NCBI GenBank assembly: GCA_021792655.1 | Contig: JAJYUG010000001.1 | Coordinates: 77,090 to 112,194, forward strand | Length of the DNA stretch: 35,105 nucleotides | From: Thermoplasmata archaeon | GTDB lineage: Archaea > Thermoplasmatota > Thermoplasmata > Thermoplasmatales > Thermoplasmataceae | Direction: 5' to 3' | Shown here: piece by piece, positions 23,873 through 29,808 of the stretch | Layout: each line of letters opens with the position of its first letter | How positions within the stretch are numbered: the first letter of the stretch is position 1 | Translations under genes and position numbers: made by a program | The notes under the pieces: generated by a model | Databases searched by the model: none | What the model was told of the DNA's origin: nothing | Seen by the model: only the letters and a program-made list of their open reading frames with translations

Positions 23873-24715
23873 ATGAGTGATAGGGAAAAGATTTATGATT
23901 TGCTTCTTGCGAGAGCCAGGAAAGAAAGAAACTTTGATGAAATATCAATAAAGGGCATATGGGAAATCAATCTGAATTTCAAGCCCTCAAAGAACGAGCG
24001 GTTATTCACGTACAAGGTTATCGTTGTCCAGACGACATACGGCCAGGGTTCATGCTATGCTGCTCCAAACGAATCCTTTGGAATAGATCGTACCATAATT
24101 GGCAAAACGCTTAACGAAGTCGATATGGATAGTGATTCTGCCTTCCCCCTGAAGATTGCAATTCTCGACTCTGTCTATGATACCCCAAGGATCAAGCCCG
24201 ATCTGGAGGTGGAGATCAGCGGCGATTCGACATCAAAGTCAAGATACAGGGCTGAAATTATAGCAAGTGAGGTTTCCAGGATCATAAACGGCAAACAGGC
24301 AAGGTCTGAACTAAAATCCAAGGTACCCGTTGTTTTGAATATCGGATATGTGGGCACATTCTACACAATCCTGACAAAATCATTCAACCCGGAGTACCTT
24401 GTAACTGATTTGGAAGAGGAATTACTGAGCACGAAGGGTCAGGTTGACATATTTGATGGAAACCGGTATAATAAGGAGTTCCTGAAGAAAGCAGATGTTG
24501 CCATAGTTACAGGAATGGTGATATCCACACGTACACTGAGTGAAATAATCGAAACTGCCAGGGAAAATAACACATCTGTGCTGGTTTTCGCTGAAACAGG
24601 ATACAATTTGGCTCCTTATTATAGGGATTACGGTGTCGATGTTTCAGTCAGCGAGCCATTTCCGTATTATATATTCGACGGGACTTCAACGATGAGGGTT
24701 TTCAGGAAGCAGTGA
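23873..24715 (+). CDS. DUF364-like Rossmann protein, putative metal or ligand binding
   Basis: This encodes 280 residues. The N-terminal third is a small domain with YGQGSCYAAPNESFG. The C-terminal half looks Rossmann-like and matches the DUF364 pattern as I remember it: VVLNIGYVGTFYTIL, LVTDLEEELL, then ADVAIVTGMVISTRTLSEII and SVLVFAETGYNLAPYYRDYGVD. The family has been described only as putative heavy-metal chelation or opine-like; the function is not established. The gene is divergent from the PLP decarboxylase, so a shared pathway is possible but unproven. Start ATG at 23873. A TATA-like GTTTTATTATGG (23820-23831) would give a leader of about 20 bases with a weak GGTG ribosome site. Confidence 0.65.
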   Translation: MSDREKIYDLLLARARKERNFDEISIKGIWEINLNFKPSKNERLFTYKVIVVQTTYGQGSCYAAPNESFGIDRTIIGKTLNEVDMDSDSAFPLKIAILDSVYDTPRIKPDLEVEISGDSTSKSRYRAEIIASEVSRIINGKQARSELKSKVPVVLNIGYVGTFYTILTKSFNPEYLVTDLEEELLSTKGQVDIFDGNRYNKEFLKKADVAIVTGMVISTRTLSEIIETARENNTSVLVFAETGYNLAPYYRDYGVDVSVSEPFPYYIFDGTSTMRVFRKQ

Positions 24716-24732
24716 TTTTGATTCTGGGGAAA

Positions 24733-25563
24733 TTATCTCTCCATCAACTCTATCCTGAAGCCGCACTCGAAGGTTTTTTCTGGTTCAATCATTACCAGAC
24801 CGATCTGGTTGTTGAAAGCATCTGGAGCGCCGGTCATGGGCTCTATGGCCACAGATTGCCCGCGTGAATACTGGCCGTTATACAGGACAAAATAATCCAT
24901 GTTTCTCCTGTTGATCTTGAGGTCATAATTGCCCGTCGAAAAAACTAAATTTCCGCCGCCGACAAAACAATTATCAAAGCTTCTCTGGTACATTGCTTCA
25001 TCATCATTGAAATTCATCTGCAAGGTAGATCCGTCCGGAAAGTACCGATCCCTGTAGTTTAACATCATTATTCCTGAGTCATGCCGGAGTTGCCATTTTC
25101 CCTGGAAATTGAAATAGGGATGAAATCCAACCACCAGAGGCGACCTGACTTCTCCGATGTTTTTGATAGTTGTGGCGATATCGAAGAAGTCTCTTCCTAG
25201 GGAGTAGGAATTCACCATATCAAGGATAGTAGGATAACCAGTACTCGCCAGCCTGTAATGTAGCGTTGTTGAATTGTGATCCTGTTCCTCCTCGTTTGAA
25301 TGCTCCCATTTTTCATGCCTCACCAAGCCGTGGATACTGTTAAGTCCATCGTTCCTGGGTAGGCTGTATGTACGGCCTTCCCAGCTATATACTCCATTTC
25401 TTATGCGATTGGCAAAGGGAATCATTACTGCACATCCGCCATGGGTTTCCCGGCCATCAGGTGATGGCATGAGTATCTGTCTTCCTTTAAGCTGTAGGGA
25501 ATCTATATATGCACCAACCCTGTCTATCCTTGCCAGGCTCCCTCCATCTACCAGAGTAACCAT
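24733..25563 (-). CDS. Aldose 1-epimerase (GalM-like mutarotase)
   Basis: This 276-residue beta-rich protein of the galactose mutarotase superfamily interconverts sugar anomers. Family marks are PFANRIRNGVYSWEGRTYSL, GLNSIHGLVRHEKW (first catalytic His region), VVGFHPYF (second His) and VAIEPMTGAPDAF (catalytic Glu). Length is slightly shorter than bacterial GalM (about 340), as in many archaeal and YeaD-type members. The precise sugar is unknown. A TATA-like AATAATATA (25585-25593) lies about 25 bases before the ATG, so it is probably leaderless. It is convergent with the DUF364-like gene (17 bases apart) and divergent from the ArsA-like ATPase gene. Confidence 0.88.
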   Translation of the reverse strand: MVTLVDGGSLARIDRVGAYIDSLQLKGRQILMPSPDGRETHGGCAVMIPFANRIRNGVYSWEGRTYSLPRNDGLNSIHGLVRHEKWEHSNEEEQDHNSTTLHYRLASTGYPTILDMVNSYSLGRDFFDIATTIKNIGEVRSPLVVGFHPYFNFQGKWQLRHDSGIMMLNYRDRYFPDGSTLQMNFNDDEAMYQRSFDNCFVGGGNLVFSTGNYDLKINRRNMDYFVLYNGQYSRGQSVAIEPMTGAPDAFNNQIGLVMIEPEKTFECGFRIELMER

Positions 25564-25657
25564 AGGCAGATAATTCCACAGCCCTATATTATTATTGAAG
25601 AAGTTCCGGCTGAATTGTCAGGGTCTACAGTTATTATCGCCGTCCTGATTATCAAAC

Positions 25658-26461
25658 ATGATACTTTCTTTCATAGGGAAGGGCGGAGTCGGCAAGACTT
25701 CAATAGCTGCAGCCTATGCCCTGGAACTGGCAAGTATCGGCAGGACTATTGCAGTTTCAACGGATTTCATGCCATCTCTTAAGTATGTTCTTACAAAAGA
25801 TGAGAAACTGGAAATAGTTGAGTTGACGGAAGGCGAAATTGCCGAAAAATGGATTCAGAGATACGGTGAAGATGTCTTTACCATACTGAATGAATTCATA
25901 AACACGGATCGTTCCATACTCAGCCACGTTGCAAACGCCCCTGGAGTTCCGGAGGAATTCATGATATCAAGCATCGTAGATCTTGATGATTCAGGAAAAT
26001 ATGATTACGTGGTCTGGGACACCGCAGCCTCATCAGCTACAATGCATCTCCTCGCTCTGGAACGGGATTTTTATAGCCACCTTGGCAGGGATATACAATT
26101 CTATCTGAAGGTTAAGGACAAGTTCGGATCGCACAAGGTACTGCAGGTGCTGAACCAGTGGAGAGAACTGGCTGATCATGTCTGGAACAGACTTGAAAGT
26201 TCGCATTTTTTCCTCGTCACCACAGATGATGATCTGAGCATAATACAGGCCGGTGAAATAGAGAGAGATTTTCATAGAATGGGTCTTCCGGTTGATTTCA
26301 GAATATGCAACAGGTTTGGGCACAGGCATGTTGATAAGCCGGATTGTAGGATTATACTCCCTGAGTTTGATGGAAACAGCCGTGAAGTGGTGGATTCAAT
26401 TCGCAGAACTTCCGGACCGTTGTTTCTTTCACGCATTGGCATTGATCGTAAAAATTCTTGA
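25658..26461 (+). CDS. ArsA/Get3-like P-loop ATPase, single short domain
   Basis: This encodes 267 residues. The deviant Walker A GKGGVGKTS (7-15) is followed by YALELASIGRTIAVSTD, placing it in the SIMIBI class. A PGVPEEF segment and YDYVVWDTAASSATMHLL match the ArsA/Get3 switch II layout, and FFLVTTDDDLSI follows. Typical Get3/ArsA halves are about 300-340 residues, so the helical cargo-binding region is short here. The zinc CxxC of Get3 is absent. Partner genes for arsenite transport or tail-anchored proteins are not in the window, so function is unknown. Start ATG has a TATA-like GTTATTATC (25630-25638) about 24 bases upstream. It ends just before the convergent tRNA-Gly gene. Confidence 0.75.
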   Translation: MILSFIGKGGVGKTSIAAAYALELASIGRTIAVSTDFMPSLKYVLTKDEKLEIVELTEGEIAEKWIQRYGEDVFTILNEFINTDRSILSHVANAPGVPEEFMISSIVDLDDSGKYDYVVWDTAASSATMHLLALERDFYSHLGRDIQFYLKVKDKFGSHKVLQVLNQWRELADHVWNRLESSHFFLVTTDDDLSIIQAGEIERDFHRMGLPVDFRICNRFGHRHVDKPDCRIILPEFDGNSREVVDSIRRTSGPLFLSRIGIDRKNS

Positions 26462-26481
26462 AATAAACAAAGCACCAGAGA

Positions 26482-26554
26482 TGCGGGTGCCGGGATTTGG
26501 ACCCGAGGCACGAGCTTGGCAAGCTCGCGTGTTACCAGGCTACACCACACCCGC
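26482..26554 (-). tRNA. tRNA-Gly (anticodon GCC)
   Basis: The acceptor stem GCGGGTG/CACCCGC is fully paired, with A73 and no encoded CCA. The D stem is GTGT/ACAC. The anticodon arm CGAGC-TTGCCAA-GCTCG gives anticodon GCC (codons GGC/GGU). The T arm is TCGGG-TCCAAAT-CCCGG, with an unusual C at loop position 55. No intron is seen. A TATA-like GAATAAATA (26579-26587 on the minus strand) lies about 28 bases before the 5' end. Confidence 0.95.
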
Positions 26555-26662
26555 TCGGGCACTGTATACACTCAGAGGTATTTATTCTTTAAGATTTGCG
26601 ATAAGTGAAATCAATATTATTATCCAATTATTGTAGCTTAAAATCAGAATGGAACTCCAGTA

Positions 26663-26672
26663 TTGTTACCTA
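26663..26672 (+). repeat. TTGTTACCTA repeat, copy 1
   Basis: This is the distal copy of a 10-base direct repeat, about 190 bases before copy 2 and about 255 bases before the tes ATG. Its flanks (TA before, AATT after) are AT-rich like those of copy 2. Confidence 0.4.
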
Positions 26673-26798
26673 AATTATGATCTTTATAATTCACATGACT
26701 CACCAGCCACTTGATTGGGTTTCCTGGAGTAAACAGAAAAACAGGTGATTTAAATTCACAGGATCGTATATTGCAATTGTTAACGAATTATGGTAGTT

Positions 26799-26813
26799 TT
26801 TTATATATAAATT
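26799..26813 (+). promoter_or_regulatory. Upstream tes promoter (P1), strong TATA-like box
   Basis: TTTTATATATAAATT is the best TATA match in the window. The expected start is near 26832, giving a tes leader of about 95 bases that contains the four-codon ORF at 26843-26857 and the second promoter. Whether it is used is unknown. Confidence 0.45.
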
Positions 26814-26860
26814 TCTGCTTTGTATGTCTGGTAGCTAATTGCCATGGAGACTAATTAGTT

Positions 26861-26870
26861 TTGTTACCTA
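26861..26870 (+). repeat. TTGTTACCTA repeat, copy 2 (at the tes promoter)
   Basis: This copy is identical to copy 1. It ends 6 bases before the P2 TATA-like box, in the TFB-recognition region. With the variant copy at 26896 it brackets the box. Confidence 0.42.
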
Positions 26871-26876
26871 CAAAAT

Positions 26877-26887
26877 TCTTTTAATAT
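26877..26887 (+). promoter_or_regulatory. Proximal tes promoter (P2), TATA-like box
   Basis: TCTTTTAATAT lies about 45 bases before the tes ATG, predicting a leader of about 18 bases. AGGTGA at 26912-26917 is then a ribosome binding site complementary to the 3' end of archaeal 16S rRNA. Unlike most genes here, tes is therefore predicted to have a leader and a Shine-Dalgarno sequence. Confidence 0.5.
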
Positions 26888-26895
26888 GAGTAAAG

Positions 26896-26905
26896 TTGTT
26901 CCCTA
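26896..26905 (+). repeat. TTGTTCCCTA repeat, copy 3 (one mismatch)
   Basis: This differs from the other two copies by a single base. It lies between the P2 TATA-like box and the expected transcription start, where a bound protein would block initiation. Spacing from copy 2 is 35 bases, start to start. Confidence 0.38.
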
Positions 26906-26926
26906 AAGCAATAGGTGAAATGAAAG

Positions 26927-28744
26927 ATGATCACTGAAGAGATGAATAAGTATCCCGAAATCCGTTTTGCAAGCGATTTCGAGATAAGCAAGAACGCGCC
27001 ATTCAAGACAGTTGACGAATTTGTAAAGCGTCTTGGCCATCTCATTACATCAGACATGATGGTCCTTAGGGTAACAGAGAGTCTGTGCCCGCTTTGCGTT
27101 GATGACGAGAAATTTGATCAGATGAGGATTCCGGCTGTGGTTTATGAGAATGGCGGAGAGGTAAAGCTAATAAAGGAATGCGCTGAGCATGGCGTAACAA
27201 AGGAAAAATACTGGGAAGACTACGACATGTACCAGGAAGCAAAGAAATTCCAGGACAAGGGAGTTAAGATCCTTAACCCGCACGTTGCATTCCTTGAGGA
27301 GAAAATTATCTGCCCCACTCACTGTGGTCTCTGTGTAAAACACAAGTCACATACTGGTCTGGGCAATGTGGTTGTAACAAACCGCTGTGATCTTTCGTGC
27401 TGGTACTGCTTCTTCTATGCGAAGGAGAATGAGCCAATATACGAGCCGTCGCAGGACCAGGTAAGAATGATGCTCAGGAGAATGAGAAACGAGAAACCTG
27501 TTGGTGCAAACGCTGTTCAGATAACTGGCGGAGAGCCTACCATAAGGGATGACATCATAGATATCATAAAGATAGCTAAGGAAGAGGGATATGAGCACAT
27601 ACAGCTGAACACAAACAGCATCAGGGCTGCTTTCGATCCGGATTTCCCCAAAAAAGTCAGGGAAGCTGGCTCCAATGTTATATACACTAGCTTTGACGGC
27701 CCGACCCCCAGATCTAACCCGAAGAACTTCTGGGAGATACCCGCAGCTCTCGAGAATTACAGGAAAGCTCCTCTCGGTGTTGTCCTGGTGCCTACAGTTA
27801 TAGGCGGAATCAACGACAGTTACCTCGGTGACATAATAAGATTCGGACTGTCAAACATAGATGTGGTAAGGGCAGTTAACTTCCAGCCTGTTAGTCTTGT
27901 TGGCAGGATGCCTGACAGGATGAGGGAGAAGCAGAGAATAACAATACCCGGAGCGATAAAGAAGATAGAGCAGCAGACCGATGGAATGATAGGAAGAGAG
28001 GACTTCTTCACGGTGCCAGCTACAACAAAGGTGTCAAACTTCGTTGAGGCACTGAAGGGCCAGGAAACCTATAAACTGTCTATTCACTTCGCCTGTGGAA
28101 TGGGTACGTACATCTTTAAGGATGGGGACAAGGTTACTCCGATCACGCGCTTCATTGATGTAAAGGGCATGTTCGAGTACATGGGTGAACTTGGAGATGA
28201 GATCAAAGCATCCAGCTACAAGAGACTCAAGAAAACCGAGTCTGTTGCAAAGCTGCTCCTGAAGCTGAAGAAATTCGTCGACTACGAGAAGGCTCCAAAG
28301 GACTTCAAGCTGAAGGATATGGTCTACAACGCTTTCACAGAGGGTGATTACCATGGCCTCAAGGCGTTCCACTACAAGTCTATGTTCATAGGATTCATGC
28401 ACTTCATGGACCCATACACATACGATGTCGACAGGGTCGAGAGATGTGATATCCACTATGCAATGCCAGATGGAAGAGTTGTGCCATTCTGTGCCTTCAA
28501 TGTGATACCTGAGCTTTACAGGGATGCAACCCAGAGAAAGTACTCCATCCCGGCAAAGACATACGAGGAGAGAACCGGGAAGATACTCAAGAAAGACAAA
28601 TATTTCAGGGACTACACAAAGGAAGACAAGAAGAACATAATCGACTTCTACGAGAAGAGCATAGGAAGGAAACTCGCAACAGATGAGATCGGTCTCAACC
28701 TTGATGAGCCCATTCCTGTGATATCGTCTGAGAAGCCACAGTAA
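26927..28744 (+). CDS. tes: Tetraether lipid synthase-like radical SAM enzyme (Tes)
   Basis: This 605-residue protein matches the MJ0619/Tes group, which joins two archaeol-type lipid tails through biphytane carbon-carbon bonds to make GDGT lipids. The radical SAM cysteines are C154, C158 and C161 in TNRCDLSCWYCFFYA. A preceding set CPTHCGLC (C129, C133, C136) fits the first auxiliary [4Fe-4S] cluster. An N-terminal C54-x2-C57 with C85-x2-H88 fits the rubredoxin-like metal site. TGGEPTIRDD binds SAM. The C-terminal half has FACGMGTYIFKDGD and PFCAFN, candidate further cluster ligands. Length is normal for the group. AGGTGA lies 9 bases before the ATG at 26927, with repeats and two candidate promoters upstream. 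A less specific radical SAM role cannot be excluded by eye. Confidence 0.8.
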   Translation: MITEEMNKYPEIRFASDFEISKNAPFKTVDEFVKRLGHLITSDMMVLRVTESLCPLCVDDEKFDQMRIPAVVYENGGEVKLIKECAEHGVTKEKYWEDYDMYQEAKKFQDKGVKILNPHVAFLEEKIICPTHCGLCVKHKSHTGLGNVVVTNRCDLSCWYCFFYAKENEPIYEPSQDQVRMMLRRMRNEKPVGANAVQITGGEPTIRDDIIDIIKIAKEEGYEHIQLNTNSIRAAFDPDFPKKVREAGSNVIYTSFDGPTPRSNPKNFWEIPAALENYRKAPLGVVLVPTVIGGINDSYLGDIIRFGLSNIDVVRAVNFQPVSLVGRMPDRMREKQRITIPGAIKKIEQQTDGMIGREDFFTVPATTKVSNFVEALKGQETYKLSIHFACGMGTYIFKDGDKVTPITRFIDVKGMFEYMGELGDEIKASSYKRLKKTESVAKLLLKLKKFVDYEKAPKDFKLKDMVYNAFTEGDYHGLKAFHYKSMFIGFMHFMDPYTYDVDRVERCDIHYAMPDGRVVPFCAFNVIPELYRDATQRKYSIPAKTYEERTGKILKKDKYFRDYTKEDKKNIIDFYEKSIGRKLATDEIGLNLDEPIPVISSEKPQ

Positions 28745-28747
28745 TCA

Positions 28748-28762
28748 CAAATTTTTTATTTT
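28748..28762 (+). terminator. T-rich stretch after tes, terminator or archease TATA element
   Basis: CAAATTTTTTATTTT just after the tes stop could end the tes transcript, as archaeal terminators are often oligo-T runs. Its centre is also about 26 bases before the archease TTG start, so the same bases may serve as the archease promoter. The sequence alone cannot separate the two. Confidence 0.4.
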
Positions 28763-28780
28763 ACCATTATATCTTTTTTA

Positions 28781-29185
28781 TTGAAATTTGAAATTATCGA
28801 TCATACTGGCGATGTTGGTATTATTGTTTACGGTTCCGATTTTAGCGAGATTTTGAAAAGCTCTGTCTTTGCACTCTCTGAACTTGTCTTCCCCGACACT
28901 GGATTTCAAGCGGATGTCACGGAGATAATACAGGTGGAAGGGGCCACAAACGAGGATCTGCTTCTGAATCTACTTTCTGTGGTCATACAAAGAATCGATT
29001 CGGATGGAGTGATATTTTATGACATTAATAACCTCTCAGTAACAGCAGGAAGCATTAATGCAGAGTTGAAAGGTATGAAAATAAGGGAGGAAATGAATTA
29101 CGAATATGTGCTGAAGGCTGTAACCTATCATGATCTGGAAGTAAATGAAACAAAGGGATACGCAAGGATAATTTTTGATATTTGA
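28781..29185 (+). CDS. Archease (RtcB RNA ligase cofactor protein)
   Basis: This 134-residue archease activates the tRNA-splicing ligase RtcB by promoting guanylylation and turnover. The N-terminal metal site is DHTGD (D7-D11), where the second Asp binds metal. The protein ends exactly at IFDI, and in known archeases the final Asp and the C-terminal carboxylate complete the metal site, so an intact C terminus matters and is present. GATNEDLLLNLLSVVIQRID is the typical middle helix. Start is TTG at 28781, with a T/A-rich element at leaderless distance. No rtcB lies in the window. The gene precedes pdaD and leuS on the same strand. Confidence 0.9.
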   Translation: MKFEIIDHTGDVGIIVYGSDFSEILKSSVFALSELVFPDTGFQADVTEIIQVEGATNEDLLLNLLSVVIQRIDSDGVIFYDINNLSVTAGSINAELKGMKIREEMNYEYVLKAVTYHDLEVNETKGYARIIFDI

Positions 29186-29224
29186 GACCCGGGAACAGCC
29201 CAATCTATACGGAGTTATGAAAAA

Positions 29225-29235
29225 GCATTTAAAAG
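29225..29235 (+). promoter_or_regulatory. TATA-like box of pdaD
   Basis: GCATTTAAAAG is centred about 25 bases before the pdaD ATG at 29254. It suggests a leaderless transcript running from pdaD into leuS. Confidence 0.45.
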
Positions 29236-29253
29236 GGGTAATGATCAGCCCAT

Positions 29254-29799
29254 ATGTCTGCACTAGTTCCAAAGAAGATATTCTTTACCCGTGGCGTGGG
29301 CCGCGGTGAGAGCCAACTTCAGTCATTTGAGGAGGCTTTGAGGGATGCTGGAATAGCTCCTTACAACTTATCCAGCATAAGTTCAATTTTCCCGCCCTTT
29401 GCAGAGACTGTTACAAGAGAGGAGGGAATAAAGCTCCTCTCTCCAGGCCAGATATTATTCTCTGTTCTTGCCAGAAACTCTACAAATGAACTCAACAGGA
29501 TGATATCGGCTGCAATCGGCTACGCTATTCCCAGGGACCAGAGCAAGTGGGGATATCTTAGCGAACATCACAGTTTTGGGGAGACAGAAAAGGTAGCTGG
29601 TTACTACGCTGAGAAGCTCGCGGCAGAGATGCTGGCTAGCACAATGGGGCTGATGGACAAATTGGTCTGGGATGACAACAAGAAGGAATATGTTCTTGAG
29701 GACAAGATACTGACCACTCGCAACATTTGCTCAACCGCCGTGGTTCTTAAATCTGGCGAGTGGACCACAACCGTTGCTGCCGCTGTCCTGATAGTCTAG
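29254..29799 (+). CDS. pdaD: Pyruvoyl-dependent arginine decarboxylase
   Basis: This 181-residue proenzyme converts arginine to agmatine. It cleaves itself to make a beta chain and an alpha chain with an N-terminal pyruvoyl group. The cleavage site is S43-S44 in [10 protein letters not shown], matching the archaeal VSSIFPP site. Other marks are [13 protein letters not shown] at the N terminus, [18 protein letters not shown] and [12 protein letters not shown]. Agmatine feeds polyamine synthesis and, in archaea, the agmatidine at the wobble position of tRNA-Ile. The leuS GTG/ATG follows the TAG directly, so pdaD and leuS form an operon. Length is normal. Confidence 0.95.
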   Translation: MSALVPKKIFFTRGVGRGESQLQSFEEALRDAGIAPYNLSSISSIFPPFAETVTREEGIKLLSPGQILFSVLARNSTNELNRMISAAIGYAIPRDQSKWGYLSEHHSFGETEKVAGYYAEKLAAEMLASTMGLMDKLVWDDNKKEYVLEDKILTTRNICSTAVVLKSGEWTTTVAAAVLIV

Positions 29800-29808
29800 G
29801 TGCTTTCA

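Larger units (their letters stand above)
26555..26926. other. Long regulatory region between tRNA-Gly and tes
   Basis: These 372 bases hold no gene that I can support. They hold the tRNA-Gly promoter (minus strand, near 26579-26587), two TATA-like boxes facing tes (26799-26813 and 26877-26887), three copies of a TTGTTxCCTA repeat (26663-26672, 26861-26870, 26896-26905), and a four-codon ATG...TAG micro-ORF at 26843-26857. The region is AT-rich compared with its flanks. Confidence 0.6.

Noticed and set aside
26843-26857. Four-codon ORF (M-E-T-N) in the possible tes leader
   Set aside because: It is too short to call as a gene and its use depends on an unproven upstream promoter.
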